Source of the DNA: Planctomycetaceae bacterium
Lineage (GTDB): Bacteria > Planctomycetota > Planctomycetia > Planctomycetales > Planctomycetaceae
Length of the DNA: 32,027 bases
Assembly (NCBI GenBank): GCA_029259815.1
Contig: JAJDEJ010000216.1
Coordinates: forward strand, 1 to 32,027
Direction of reading: 5' to 3'
The stretch's first letter is position 1. Each line of letters starts with the position of its first letter. Below are positions 8,808 through 18,254 of the stretch, piece after piece. A program made the position numbers and the translations under genes. The notes beneath the pieces were generated by a model. That model saw only the letters and a list, made by a program, of their open reading frames with translations. It made no database searches and was not told the DNA's origin.

Positions 8808-9896
8808 CTAGATGACTTCTGCGATGACAGACAGCAACTGGTCAATGTCCGCTGGATGCACGTTCCCGATGGTGCCGATGCGGAAAGTGTCGGCGTTGGT
8901 GACCTTGCCGGGATAGATCACGAAACGACGGGCTTTCAGTTTGCCGTAGAACTCCTGGAAGTCGAACGTCTGGGTGGGGAATAGGATCGACGTGATGATC
9001 GGTGAGTGCAGTGCGTCGGGCAACAGCGTCTCGAATCCCAGCTCTCGTATCCCGGCGACGAGACGGCGTTGATTCGCCCAGTATCGCCGCTCACGAACAG
9101 CGACACCTCCCTCTTCTTTAAGTTCTGCAAGTGCCTGCGCGAACGCTCGAACGACATGAGTCGGTGACGTGTATCGCCACTTGCCGCCACCTGCCTCCAT
9201 TGTTTGCCATTGGTCGTACAGGTCGAGACTCAGCGAGCGTGCCAAACCTTGTGTGCGTTCGAGTTCTGAGCGCCTGCAGATCACGAAACCGAAGCCGGGC
9301 ACGCCTTGGATACACTTGTTGGCGGATGAGATCAGATAGTCAGCCGACTCAGACTCCATCGACATCGTCATCCCGCCGAAGGAGGACATGGCGTCGAGGA
9401 TGAACAGTTTGCCGTGTCGCTTTGCACACGCGCCAATCTCCGCGGCCGGGTTGAGCATGCCGGTCGTCGTCTCACAATGCACCATCGCGACATGCGTGAC
9501 CTCCGGATGTTGCTGCAAGAGCGTGTCGACAACCGACACATCTGCCTGTTTGGTCTCAGGAAACGCAGCTTCGACCGTGTCGATCTGCAATCGCTGGGCG
9601 ATGGAGTTGATCCGTTTGCCGTAGGCGCCGTTGTTGACCACAAGCAGACAGCCATTGGACGGAATGACTGAACCCACCGTCGACTCGACCGAAAACGTGC
9701 CGCTCCCCTGCATGAGTACGGTCGTGAATTCGTCCGAGTCACTCGCCAGTCGGGTGAGTTGTTGACGGAGGTCGTTGACGAGGCTGTTGTAGTCCACGTC
9801 CCACGTTGAGTAGTCCCGGAGCATGGCCTCGCGCACAGACCGCGTCGTCGTCAGCGGACCGGGGGTCAGCAGCAGGTAAGGGATGTCGTCGTCCAT
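8808..9896 (-). CDS. phnW: 2-aminoethylphosphonate--pyruvate transaminase
   Basis: This 362-residue PLP enzyme transfers the amino group of 2-aminoethylphosphonate to pyruvate, giving phosphonoacetaldehyde and alanine. It follows PhnW almost end to end: [19 protein letters not shown] at the start, [21 protein letters not shown] (Asp168), then [15 protein letters not shown] with the PLP lysine at Lys194, the residue used in PhnW, and FVIYPGKV plus FRIGTIG near the end. The start is set at ATG 9896 because PhnW homology begins there; the open frame continues upstream into the neighbouring gene and would give a false 103-residue extension. The upstream phosphoesterase gene ends 62 bases away in the same direction, so they may share a transcript. 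No phnX, phnY or phnA is in the window. Confidence 0.95.
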   Translation of the reverse strand: MDDDIPYLLLTPGPLTTTRSVREAMLRDYSTWDVDYNSLVNDLRQQLTRLASDSDEFTTVLMQGSGTFSVESTVGSVIPSNGCLLVVNNGAYGKRINSIAQRLQIDTVEAAFPETKQADVSVVDTLLQQHPEVTHVAMVHCETTTGMLNPAAEIGACAKRHGKLFILDAMSSFGGMTMSMESESADYLISSANKCIQGVPGFGFVICRRSELERTQGLARSLSLDLYDQWQTMEAGGGKWRYTSPTHVVRAFAQALAELKEEGGVAVRERRYWANQRRLVAGIRELGFETLLPDALHSPIITSILFPTQTFDFQEFYGKLKARRFVIYPGKVTNADTFRIGTIGNVHPADIDQLLSVIAEVI

Positions 9897-9958
9897 TGAT
9901 ATTCTCTGTTCGATTCCCGGTTCCTCAGCAGACGCTACAGAATGAGGGCACGTTGACT

Positions 9959-11551
9959 CTACTCCTCGACCCGCAAAATGCGTTGCCCCGTGAACACACG
10001 TTCGTGGTGATCTGTCGCACGAACTTGCAACGAGTGCGTCCCCACCGGCAGATCCGACGGGAGACTGATTTGCCAGACGTGGGATGAAGGTTTCGGCTTG
10101 GGCAGCGACCGCCATGCTTCCTTCTTCGCGAGGAGTTCGGCTTCGCGATCGAACGTGCGTTGGAACTTCGGGTCGATCACGTCGACCTTGGTCATGCGTC
10201 GCCATTCTCCATCCCCCACCCGGAGTTCGACGACTGATTTCGCCGAGCCGTTGAATACGTTGACGGAGATTGTCTGCATGGGCAGATCGGTCTGTTTGAC
10301 GACGTCGGGGGCGTCGATCTCCATTTGGTAGTCGGGCGAACGACCGGCGGCACGGAAGTCGAGTTGGTAGTCAGTGCCGTTGAATGAGAGGAGCGAGTAT
10401 CCGTTGGGGGCACCGTCTGCCATCGTCGTGTGCGGGATGCCTCGCTCGTCGGGGGCACCGCTCCACCAGCTGCCGCAGACGGTCACGTTGATGATGTGAT
10501 GATGCGGCTGCGGGCCTTCCCAGCCGTCTTCGTCGGTGATCCAGATGTGCTCGTGGGTGTGAGTGTGACCGGAGACCGAGATGCAGAACGGTCGCTTTTC
10601 GATCAGCCGATACAGGCCGTGCCGATCCTCCGTGTCGGTGAGCGGGATATGCATCAGCAGCACGACCATTTGATCCTCGGGGATCTGCTCCAGGTCTGTC
10701 TTGATGAACTGCAACTGCTCCGCACCGATGCCACCACGGTAGTCGCCCTCGCCCGATGCTGGGTTGTACAACCATTCGATGTTGTCCAGCACGAGGAAGT
10801 GTGTGGGGCCGTAGTCGAATGAGTAGTACGACGGGCCATAGACTCGCTCGAACGTTTCGTTCACGAGCGTGCGAGTCTTGGCATCGAGGTTGATGTCGTG
10901 GTTCCCGATGACGTTGTACCAGGGAATACCCAGCAGCGCGATTGTGCGATTGAGTGGCTGCATCACGTCGAGGTCGTCAAACACGATGTCGCCCAGCGTC
11001 ACGCCGAACGACGCGTTGGTGCCCATCAGTTCTTCGATCACGTCATGGGCAATCCAATCGACCTCCTGCTGATTGCGAGGCTGTGTATCGCCGAACAAGA
11101 TCGCCTGAAACTCCTCCGGCTCCTGCTGAGGCGTCAACGGGAAGTTGACCAAGGCCGGAAGGGGACCGGTCGGGGCGACGCCGGGAAACTTCGACTCAGG
11201 AGACCCGTTAGGCTTATGCACGTAGAAGAACTGCGGCAGGTTGTCTTCATTGAGCGGTGTTCGCCAGCCGCGCGGCTTGATCACAAACAGAATCGTGTCA
11301 TCGGTGACCGGCAGGGCATACTCGCCATTGCCATCAGTCGCCACAATCCGCCGCCCATCCGACACCCGCACTCCCGGCAGCGGCCGATCCCCAGCGTCGT
11401 AATCACCATTGCCATTCACATCGTGATACACAAGCCCACGAGCCGTCTGCTCCTCAGGTGCTGACGAGTCACCGATTCCGACCGACAACAGCCCGCCCAA
11501 CAGAGCGAGACAGACGAAAACGCACACCAACACACTTGTCGCACGAAGCAT
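9959..11551 (-). CDS. secreted calcineurin-like metallophosphoesterase
   Basis: The 530-residue protein has a signal peptide or signal anchor (residues 1-27). An N-terminal beta-sandwich (about 37-120, MetallophosN-like) follows, opening with a calcium-loop-like sequence [12 protein letters not shown]. The phosphoesterase core has the metal motifs GDTQ (154-157), LGDIVFDD (186-193), GNHD (216-219), His301 (MHIPL) and GHTHTHEH (328-335). A C-terminal beta-domain follows. The start is put at ATG 11551, which has an AAGGTGGG ribosome-binding site and yields a clean signal peptide; the open frame extends 32 codons further without support. It hydrolyses a phosphoester outside the cytoplasm. Placement directly upstream of phnW suggests an organophosphorus substrate, but this is inference only. 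Confidence 0.88.
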   Translation of the reverse strand: MLRATSVLVCVFVCLALLGGLLSVGIGDSSAPEEQTARGLVYHDVNGNGDYDAGDRPLPGVRVSDGRRIVATDGNGEYALPVTDDTILFVIKPRGWRTPLNEDNLPQFFYVHKPNGSPESKFPGVAPTGPLPALVNFPLTPQQEPEEFQAILFGDTQPRNQQEVDWIAHDVIEELMGTNASFGVTLGDIVFDDLDVMQPLNRTIALLGIPWYNVIGNHDINLDAKTRTLVNETFERVYGPSYYSFDYGPTHFLVLDNIEWLYNPASGEGDYRGGIGAEQLQFIKTDLEQIPEDQMVVLLMHIPLTDTEDRHGLYRLIEKRPFCISVSGHTHTHEHIWITDEDGWEGPQPHHHIINVTVCGSWWSGAPDERGIPHTTMADGAPNGYSLLSFNGTDYQLDFRAAGRSPDYQMEIDAPDVVKQTDLPMQTISVNVFNGSAKSVVELRVGDGEWRRMTKVDVIDPKFQRTFDREAELLAKKEAWRSLPKPKPSSHVWQISLPSDLPVGTHSLQVRATDHHERVFTGQRILRVEE

Positions 11552-11747
11552 AACCCACCTTTCATACACAGACACCAAGACCGAGAGCCAGAACGTCGAG
11601 TGTAGAGGAGGCGTGAGCGAACACAAATGAACCGAGTCGTTCTTCATCTTTTATTCGTCAGACCGACGGGTGGTGGGCATGGAGAATGCGTGGTACGCTG
11701 TGCGGCCAATTCGCCACTGAGCTTCAAACTCTTCTGAGCCCTGAGTC

Positions 11748-13061
11748 ATGCCTGAGCCAGAGCAACTTTCTGGAGTCAAAGGCTGGTTGAGTCGGCAGGG
11801 GCCGGTTGTCTTCTCGGCGTGGACGATTGCGGCGGCGTTTTCGACTTACTTCTGTATGTATGCGTTTCGCAAGCCGTTTACAGCGGGGACGTTTGAGGAC
11901 ACGTCGCAGTGGGCAGTCGACTTCAAGACAGTGCTCGTCATCTCGCAGGTCTTCGGGTACACGCTGTCAAAATTTATCGGCATCAAGTTTATCTCGGAGG
12001 TGCATCCGCGTTGGCGAGCACCGGCGATCTTGGGATTGATTGGGATGGCTGAGTTGGCGCTGGTGCTGTTTGCGGTCGTGCCGACGTCTTGGAAGTTTTT
12101 GATGCTGTTCTTCAATGGGTTGCCGTTGGGGATCGTGTTCGGGCTGGTGCTGGCGTTTCTCGAAGGTCGACAGGTGACCGAGGCACTCACGGCGGGGTTG
12201 TGTGCGAGTTTCATCTTTGCCTCTGGGGTCGTGAAATCCGTTGGACGGTCATTGGTCATCAACTATGACGTCAGCGAATATTGGATGCCCGCGCTCACCG
12301 GATTGATCTTCGTTGTGCCGTTGCTCATCAGCGTGTGGTTACTCAAGCAGATTCCGCCACCGAGTGTGGGTGATGTCGCCTTGCGGATGGCACGTGTGCC
12401 CATGAACCGGCAAGCTCGCTGGGGGTTCTATGGCCGGTACGGTGTCGGGCTGACGATGCTGATTCTGGTCTTCATCCTGCTGACGATCATCCGCAGCCTG
12501 CGTGATGACTTCGCCGTCGAAATCTGGCGTGATCTGGGCGAGGACGAACAGCCGACGGTCTATGCGCGATCCGAACTAATCGTGATGGTCGCCGTCACGC
12601 TGCTCAACGGGGCAGCCATCTGGATCAAACGCAACCGCACGGCCTTCATGTCGTCACTGCTGCTGATTGCGGGCGGGTTCGGCGTGACGCTTGCAGCCGT
12701 ACTGATGCAGTCGAGCGGCAACGTCAGTCCATTCACCTTCATGGTGCTCTCAGGCATCGGTCTGTACATCCCCTATGTCGCCTTCCACACCACCGTGTTC
12801 GAGCGGCTGATTGCATCGACTGGCGAGCCCGGCAATCTCGGCTTTCTGATGTACGTCGCCGACTCGACCGGATACCTCGGCTACGTCGGCGTGCTCCTGT
12901 TCAACACGTTCGCTCCTCAACAAGAGAACTTCCTCGACTTCTTCCTGATGACGTCGGTGCTGATCTCATTGTTCTCGATCGTAGCGATCGCGGTGACAGG
13001 GTGGTATTTCAACCGTCGCTTGGAAGATGATGTCGCAGTGCCCGCGCTTGAAAGTGGGTAA
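11748..13061 (+). CDS. MFS transporter, DUF5690-type
   Basis: A 437-residue membrane protein with about twelve hydrophobic segments. The N-terminal sequence TYFCMYAFRKPFTAGTF followed by GYTLSKFIGIKFISE is characteristic of the DUF5690 group within the major facilitator superfamily. A cytoplasmic-type loop with positive charge lies near residues 205-230, as expected between two six-helix halves. The gene is divergent from the phosphoesterase/phnW pair, with a shared 196-base promoter region, and is followed by an HpnZ-type dehydrogenase. Uptake of an organophosphonate or its breakdown product is plausible from this context. The sequence itself does not reveal the substrate. Confidence 0.8.
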   Translation: MPEPEQLSGVKGWLSRQGPVVFSAWTIAAAFSTYFCMYAFRKPFTAGTFEDTSQWAVDFKTVLVISQVFGYTLSKFIGIKFISEVHPRWRAPAILGLIGMAELALVLFAVVPTSWKFLMLFFNGLPLGIVFGLVLAFLEGRQVTEALTAGLCASFIFASGVVKSVGRSLVINYDVSEYWMPALTGLIFVVPLLISVWLLKQIPPPSVGDVALRMARVPMNRQARWGFYGRYGVGLTMLILVFILLTIIRSLRDDFAVEIWRDLGEDEQPTVYARSELIVMVAVTLLNGAAIWIKRNRTAFMSSLLLIAGGFGVTLAAVLMQSSGNVSPFTFMVLSGIGLYIPYVAFHTTVFERLIASTGEPGNLGFLMYVADSTGYLGYVGVLLFNTFAPQQENFLDFFLMTSVLISLFSIVAIAVTGWYFNRRLEDDVAVPALESG

Positions 13062-13077
13062 GTGAGTCATCACGTGT

Positions 13078-13162
13078 CCCAAGCCGACGGCTCTGCAGTC
13101 GTACGGTTACTCGACTGTGACCGTCCATCATCGACATCCGACGGCAGAGCCGTCGGCTTGGG
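13078..13162. repeat. inverted repeat, perfect 19-bp arms
   Basis: Arm 13078-13096 (CCCAAGCCGACGGCTCTGC) is the exact reverse complement of 13144-13162, with a 47-base loop. It fills the gap between the MFS gene and the dehydrogenase gene. A degenerate pair of the same arms occurs at 24045-24062 and 24228-24245, so this is an interspersed family. In RNA the hairpin could act as an attenuator between the two genes, though no U-run follows. Confidence 0.85.
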
Positions 13163-13202
13163 AATGACAGACAACAATTGACCGTGTTCCAATTCACTGA
13201 TC

Positions 13203-14288
13203 ATGACCATTCGAGCCGCTGTCTTTTCAACACCCGGTCAACCGCTGACCATCGAGGAATTCTCGATGCCCGAGTTGCGGGCGGGCGAGGCTCTCGTGCG
13301 AGTTGACTGTTGCACGGTGTGCGGGAGTGATCTGCGTTCGCTGCGCGGGGATCGAGTGGTGCCGATGCCGACCATCTTGGGGCACGAGATTCTCGGCACG
13401 GTCGTCGATGTCGCCGACGAACCGCCGTGCGAATTGCAAAGTCACCCGGTGAGAGTCGGAGATCGCGTGACGTGGGGCGTTGCTGCCTCCTGTGGCACGT
13501 GCGATCACTGTCAACGTGGACTCCCTCAGAAGTGCCGGTCGTTGTTCAAGTATGGACACGAGCCATCCGATCGACACCCCTTGAGCGGCGGACTCGCGGA
13601 ATGCTGTCATCTGCGGGCGGGGACACCCATTATCAAGCTGGGTGAAGAGCTGTCCGACCTCGAAGCCTGTCCGGCCAGTTGTGCGACGGCAACGGTCGCG
13701 GCCGCTTTTCGTATCGGTGGGAGCGTGCAAGGTCGAAGCGTACTCATCTTTGGAGCCGGTATGCTCGGACTCACAGCGGCTGCGATGGCAACAGTGCAGG
13801 GGGCAACGGCCGTCATCATTTGTGACCTTGACCAACAGCGGCTGCAACAGGCGAGGAGTTTCGGTGCTTCGCACGCACTCACATGGACGGACGAAAGAGA
13901 TGCTCTGTCAGCAGGTGTGCAAGAGGCCACAGGGTCCGACGGCGTGGACGTGGTCTTCGAGATGTCGGGAGCCAACAGTGTGATCGAAGTCTCACCCTCG
14001 CTGCTAAAAATCGGCGGTCGACTCGTCCTGGCTGGATCGGTCGCACCGGCGGGTGATGTGGTCTTCGATCCCGAACAGATCGTCCGCCGACTGCTCCGCA
14101 TCGAAGGCATTCACAACTACACGCCCGCCGACCTTGCTGCTGCTGTCGATTTCTTGTCAGCTCATCATAGCCGATTCCCGTTCGAGTCACTCGTCGAACA
14201 AACGTTCGCACTGGATGACGTCAACGAGGCAATTGCGTTCGCCGAGGACACCCGGCCCTGCCGCGTCGCCATCGTACCTACCCGTTGA
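13203..14288 (+). CDS. zinc alcohol dehydrogenase, phosphonate-catabolism associated (HpnZ-type)
   Basis: A 361-residue medium-chain dehydrogenase. Catalytic zinc ligands are Cys40 (CTVCGSD), His61-Glu62 (GHE) and probably Cys160. The structural zinc site is C97-x2-C100-x2-C103-x7-C111. The NAD(P) loop is GAGMLG (184-189). The stretches KYGHE, LSGGLAECCHL and CATATVAAAFR match the TIGR03366 group (HpnZ), zinc dehydrogenases repeatedly found beside phosphonate catabolism genes. The phnW gene lies two genes away. Its product in this pathway is not established: reduction or oxidation of a phosphonate aldehyde or alcohol is the natural guess. It follows the MFS gene by 141 bases, which contain a strong inverted repeat. 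Confidence 0.85.
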   Translation: MTIRAAVFSTPGQPLTIEEFSMPELRAGEALVRVDCCTVCGSDLRSLRGDRVVPMPTILGHEILGTVVDVADEPPCELQSHPVRVGDRVTWGVAASCGTCDHCQRGLPQKCRSLFKYGHEPSDRHPLSGGLAECCHLRAGTPIIKLGEELSDLEACPASCATATVAAAFRIGGSVQGRSVLIFGAGMLGLTAAAMATVQGATAVIICDLDQQRLQQARSFGASHALTWTDERDALSAGVQEATGSDGVDVVFEMSGANSVIEVSPSLLKIGGRLVLAGSVAPAGDVVFDPEQIVRRLLRIEGIHNYTPADLAAAVDFLSAHHSRFPFESLVEQTFALDDVNEAIAFAEDTRPCRVAIVPTR

Positions 14289-14494
14289 TCGCAACTGTGA
14301 CTCGCCGCGCGGAAATGGTCCCGCCTCTTCTATACCTTTGCGTCTCTTTGAATAGGCCATTGATCGTGTGAACGTCAGCGTGTTGGTTGTAAACCTCATA
14401 ATCGGACCACGAGTGCGTTGCGATGTGATGCAGTTACAAAGGCTTTGACAGCACGTAAGGTAGTGTTGGTCACTCCCTTTCATGGATCGACCAG

Positions 14495-15763
14495 ATGACT
14501 GCCCCCCCTGTTTCTACCGCATCGCTGCGTCATTGGCTGATGGCGGTCGTCGCTGCGCTGACTCTCGTCGCGGCTGTCCCCATGCAGAAGGAGAGACAGC
14601 AACTCACCGATGGGACGTTCGCGATGAACGATGCGATCCAGTTCTGGTGCGCAGGGAATTTGATTCGACAGGGTCGCTCGCCGTACGAGATCGAGGGACA
14701 GGCGACCATCAGCGCGGCTGCGGGATGGGATCGGGAGACGACCGGGATCGGGCGGTACGACTTTATGCCGTACTACTACCCCTACTGGGTCGGACTCGCA
14801 GTCGCTCCGTTGACGCTGTTGGACTTTGAGACCTTCACCGCCACCTGGACGGTGTTGCAGTATGCAAGTCTATTGATGGCGTCAGTGCTGCTCTGTCAGA
14901 TTCCCGAACGCTTTCCTCGTCTGCTGACGGGCGTGTTGATCGTGCTGTTTCCACTCGCGACGCAAGTCGCCGACATGGGTCAGGTGGCCTGCGCACTGTT
15001 GATGTTACTCGCCCTGTTGTGGTGGAGCGTCGAACGACGTCGTGACTTGTTGGCCGGTCTCATGCTCGCGGCCCTGTGTACAAAGCCGCAGTTGACGGTC
15101 CTTGTGGTGCCGTGCGTGTTGATCTGGTCGTGGCGACAGGATCGCCGGCGTGTCATGCTCGGTTTCGCAGGCGGAGTCGCTGCGCTAGTGACAGTCAGCA
15201 CCCTCATGTGGCCGAACTGGATCATCGAGTTTCTGCAAGCCCCGTCCACGACACCCATGCTGACCGGGTCGGACCCGTGGAAGCTGACGACCTGGAACGC
15301 GGCCTGTCGCTCGCTGGGGGCTGATGGCTTGTGGCTGATGGCACTGACGGCGATCGTCGCGGTGCCTGCGACGATGTGGACACTTCGTACCGCATGGCGA
15401 CGGGAGTCGGCGTTCGCAGACGTGGTGTCGGTCGGACTGCTCGCGGTGTGGTTCGTCAGCCCCTATGGCCGCAGTTACGACATGGTCGTGCTGCTGTTCC
15501 CGCTGATGGTGCTCATCGGCAAGTGTGCGACACTGCCACGCGTGCTGATCACAGGGCTATTCCTGTTCGGTCCTCATGCCTATCAGCGCATCCGCTGGCA
15601 GCGTGACGTCTACGCCTTCTGGGGCATGGAGATCTGGTGGAGTTGGGTTCCAGTCGCCTTGATCTTCTTGTGGATCGCACAGGAACGTGGGTGGCTGGAG
15701 TCGTGGAGTGCTGAGGGACGGGGTGAGCCTTCACTCACGGCTTCCGCAATTCCATCCGCCTAA
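14495..15763 (+). CDS. GT87-type membrane glycosyltransferase (DUF2029)
   Basis: A 422-residue polytopic membrane protein with about ten hydrophobic segments. After the first segment comes MNDAIQFWCAGNLIRQGRSPYEI, abbreviated here by its key residues Asp46, Phe49 and the R-x-G-x-S-P-Y motif. This region typically opens the first extracytoplasmic loop of GT87 mannosyltransferase-like proteins. GQVACALLMLLALLWW and then ALCTKPQL, the helix-loop with KPQ, are also typical. The enzyme would use a polyprenyl-phosphate sugar donor on the outer side of the cytoplasmic membrane. Its end is only 11 bases from the end of the convergent toroid gene. Upstream, 14289-14494 shows no clear promoter. Family call is good; acceptor unknown. 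Confidence 0.78.
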   Translation: MTAPPVSTASLRHWLMAVVAALTLVAAVPMQKERQQLTDGTFAMNDAIQFWCAGNLIRQGRSPYEIEGQATISAAAGWDRETTGIGRYDFMPYYYPYWVGLAVAPLTLLDFETFTATWTVLQYASLLMASVLLCQIPERFPRLLTGVLIVLFPLATQVADMGQVACALLMLLALLWWSVERRRDLLAGLMLAALCTKPQLTVLVVPCVLIWSWRQDRRRVMLGFAGGVAALVTVSTLMWPNWIIEFLQAPSTTPMLTGSDPWKLTTWNAACRSLGADGLWLMALTAIVAVPATMWTLRTAWRRESAFADVVSVGLLAVWFVSPYGRSYDMVVLLFPLMVLIGKCATLPRVLITGLFLFGPHAYQRIRWQRDVYAFWGMEIWWSWVPVALIFLWIAQERGWLESWSAEGRGEPSLTASAIPSA

Positions 15764-15774
15764 ATACCCATGTG

Positions 15775-16944
15775 TCACCGCTGAAAGATGGGCACTAGCT
15801 GATAGGGTGGCGTCAGAGCCAACACGGCGAGGGAGGTCGAGTACGCGAAGCCAAGTTCGCCATCGGTTTGATTTGCTTCGCGCGACCAGGAGCCGTTGCG
15901 GTTCTGGTTGTCGACCATTGTCTTCAGAAGCGCCGGATAGAATTTGGCGAAGTGGTCGCCCCCCAGTTGGTACATCGCCTGAGAGCAGTAGAAGGCTCCG
16001 TAGAAGTAACGGTCTTCGCGGGTCAGTCCCCCACGATTGAAATCGTTGAATTGGTGTTCGAGGATAAAGTCGCCTGTCCGTTTGGCCATTTTGGACTGAT
16101 GGTCACCGGCGAGCGAAAGTGACAACGCTCCTGCTCCCGCCATACTGCGGCTGAATGAGCTTCTTCCATATCCACGTAGCCCATAGCAGAACGACCCTTT
16201 CTCTTCGTCGTAGCATCGCCGCACATAGGCGGCTGCCGCCTCGATGTCTTCCTTCGGGACGTCGAACTCCGCATTGCGGGCCGAGCGATAGAACATGAGG
16301 TGCCACGACGTGATCGAGAGATCCGCATCGATTGCTTGAGCGGGGTTGAGGTATCGCCAGCCGCCCTTGTCGTCCTTCCAGCGTTTTGACTTCGCCTGTT
16401 CCTTGCGGGTGAATGCGAGTGCATTCTCGATCGCGGTGCGAATTGATTTCTGCTGATCAGTCCCAGTCATGCCATAGACTTCGCACAAGGTGAGCCCGTT
16501 GATGGCATGGTTGTAGCTGCCTGAGACAGTGTAATACTGATGATTACGACCAATCGAGCAAATCAGACCGTCCTCGCGTTGCTTCGACATGATGAAGTCG
16601 ATCGCTCGGCTGAGTTGCTTGGCATACGGCCCTTCGACCGGCGTATGTCCCTGCGAGAGAAATGCTAACACGCAAAAGCTGGTAATCGCAGGCTGGCCAA
16701 CCTCGTGCGACTTGAACGACCCATCACCCGCCTGCTGCGTGGACAGGAACTTGAGTGCATTGTCGACCGTGGTGTCGAGTTGATCCCATTGCTTGTCTGT
16801 CAACGCCGAGCTGGGATCAGATTCTTTGTCGCCTCCGCTGTCTCGATCCTGAGCAATCGCTGTGTGAACCATCATCGACAGGGCAAAGAGCGACGAGAAA
16901 GCCGAAAGCCAGACTCGACGATGTACGGGTGAAGAGACTGGCAT
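15775..16944 (-). CDS. secreted alpha/alpha-toroid protein (prenyltransferase/squalene-oxidase repeat), copy 1
   Basis: A 389-residue protein with a signal peptide (about residues 1-31, ending AIAQ). The rest is an alpha/alpha toroid made of prenyltransferase/squalene-oxidase repeats: QQAGDGSF near residue 70, DGLICS, KGGWRYLN, GSFCYGLRG and NQNRNGSWS near the end are the turn (QW-like) motifs. The DxDD acid motif of squalene-hopene cyclases is absent, and the protein is shorter than a cyclase, so it is probably a binding or scaffold protein rather than a cyclase. GGAG lies seven bases before the start. It follows copy 2 by 65 bases and is probably co-transcribed with it. The ligand is unknown. 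Confidence 0.82.
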   Translation of the reverse strand: MPVSSPVHRRVWLSAFSSLFALSMMVHTAIAQDRDSGGDKESDPSSALTDKQWDQLDTTVDNALKFLSTQQAGDGSFKSHEVGQPAITSFCVLAFLSQGHTPVEGPYAKQLSRAIDFIMSKQREDGLICSIGRNHQYYTVSGSYNHAINGLTLCEVYGMTGTDQQKSIRTAIENALAFTRKEQAKSKRWKDDKGGWRYLNPAQAIDADLSITSWHLMFYRSARNAEFDVPKEDIEAAAAYVRRCYDEEKGSFCYGLRGYGRSSFSRSMAGAGALSLSLAGDHQSKMAKRTGDFILEHQFNDFNRGGLTREDRYFYGAFYCSQAMYQLGGDHFAKFYPALLKTMVDNQNRNGSWSREANQTDGELGFAYSTSLAVLALTPPYQLVPIFQR

Positions 16945-17009
16945 GAATTACTCCAGGAAATGTTGCGACAACATGGGATATTCGAACTTCACACCCGGCA
17001 ATGCTCTCA

Positions 17010-18155
17010 CTATCTCTGAAAGATGGGCAGCAACTGGTATGGCGGTGTGAGCCCGAGTACGGCAAACGAGGTTGAGTAAACCATTCCCAGCTCTTTCTCC
17101 TCGTGATTGATTTCGGGGGCCCATGAACCGTCTGGGTTTTGGTTGTCGGCCATCGTCTGGAGCAGGTCGGGAAAGAACTTGACAAAATACTCGCTCCCAA
17201 GTTGATAGGTCGCCTGACTGCAGTAGAAGACTCCGTAGAAGTAACGGTCTTCGCGAGTGAGTCGACCACGATTAAAATCGGTGAACGGGTGCTCGAGGAT
17301 GAAGTCACCCGTCTTTCTCGCCATCTCGGAGTTGTGTTCGCCAGCCAGTGCGAGTGAGACGACACCGGCACCTGCCATGCATCGGCTATTCACTCGACTA
17401 TCAGGACCACGTAATCCATATCGAAACGTCCCCGGGTTCTCAAAGTAACACCTCTTGACGAATTCAAGGGCCGACGAGGTGTACTCAGCGGGGATGTCAA
17501 ACTCCGCATTTCGCGCCGAGCGGTAGAACATGAGATACCATGAAGTCACTGATAGATCGGAGTCGACGAAATGGGACTGATTGAGATATCGCCAACCACC
17601 CTTGTCACCAGCCCAGCGTTTCGGCTCTGTTTGTAGCGTGCGGCTGAATGCCAAAGCTTTCTCAATGGCGGAGCGGATTGCCTTCTGCTGTTTGGAACTG
17701 GTCATGCCGTAAACTTCGCAAAGCATCAATCCGTTGATGGCATGATTGTAGCTCCCTGTGTTGGAGTAATACTGATTGCCTCGCTTGATGCTGCAGAGTA
17801 AGCCGTTGGCCTGCTGTTGCGAGAGGACAAAGTCGATCGCACGGCTGAGCTGCTTAGCGTATGGCCCCTCAGTCGGCGTGTGGCCACGGGACAGGAAGGC
17901 CATCACACAAAAACTAGTCACCACCGGCTGGCCCACGATATCTGTCTGAAATGAACCATCCTTCTCCTGTTTCGTGGCGAGATACTCCAGCGCGCGATCG
18001 ACCGTGTCATCCAGCTGATCCCATTGTGCGTCCGTCAGCACGGAGGTCGGGGACTGCTCATCTTCATCCTCCTGAGCCTCTAGTGATCGAACCGTCATCA
18101 ACAACGCGCCAGTGGCAAACAACAGACAGAAGAGTGCTCGTAAGCGATTCTGCAT
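17010..18155 (-). CDS. secreted alpha/alpha-toroid protein, copy 2 (tandem paralogue)
   Basis: A 381-residue paralogue of the next gene downstream; by eye more than half of the aligned residues are identical. Shared blocks include LTDxQWDQLD, VTSFCVMAFLSRGHTP/ITSFCVLAFLSQGHTP, EGPYAKQLSRAIDF, GSYNHAINGL, LCEVYGM, FYRSARNAEFD, TREDRYFYG and the shared ending PIFQR. The signal peptide covers about residues 1-27 (ending EAQ), followed by an acidic linker DEDEQ. The same repeat-turn motifs (DGSF, KGGWRYLN, NPDGSWA) are present and the cyclase DxDD motif is likewise missing. Divergence is greatest in the signal peptide and linker, and within the block around residues 220-260. A tandem duplication is the simplest origin. 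Confidence 0.82.
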   Translation of the reverse strand: MQNRLRALFCLLFATGALLMTVRSLEAQEDEDEQSPTSVLTDAQWDQLDDTVDRALEYLATKQEKDGSFQTDIVGQPVVTSFCVMAFLSRGHTPTEGPYAKQLSRAIDFVLSQQQANGLLCSIKRGNQYYSNTGSYNHAINGLMLCEVYGMTSSKQQKAIRSAIEKALAFSRTLQTEPKRWAGDKGGWRYLNQSHFVDSDLSVTSWYLMFYRSARNAEFDIPAEYTSSALEFVKRCYFENPGTFRYGLRGPDSRVNSRCMAGAGVVSLALAGEHNSEMARKTGDFILEHPFTDFNRGRLTREDRYFYGVFYCSQATYQLGSEYFVKFFPDLLQTMADNQNPDGSWAPEINHEEKELGMVYSTSFAVLGLTPPYQLLPIFQR

Positions 18156-18242
18156 AAGTCAGTCCTCAAGGCAGTGAGTCCAGAGAAGGCCGTCAGTGCT
18201 GCGATGGACCGACACCGATTTTGCGCACACCGTGCCTGTCAT

Positions 18243-18254
18243 GGACAGTTGTCC
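18243..18254. promoter_or_regulatory. 12-bp palindrome upstream of the toroid gene pair
   Basis: GGACA-GT-TGTCC is a 5-2-5 inverted repeat 88 bases upstream of the start of toroid copy 2, in the only intergenic space available for that operon's promoter. It may be an operator. The remaining sequence to 18349 is AT-rich with short CGAT and TATCAG repetitions and no clear terminator for polX. Confidence 0.25.

Noticed and set aside
9897-10205. N-terminal extension of PhnW by 103 residues
   Set aside because: PhnW homology begins at the ATG at 9896. The extension overlaps the C-terminal coding sequence of the phosphoesterase in another frame.
14445-14466. TTGACA upstream of the GT87 gene as a promoter
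   Set aside because: No acceptable -10 box lies at 16-18 bases; the nearest candidate, TAGTGT, is only ten bases away.
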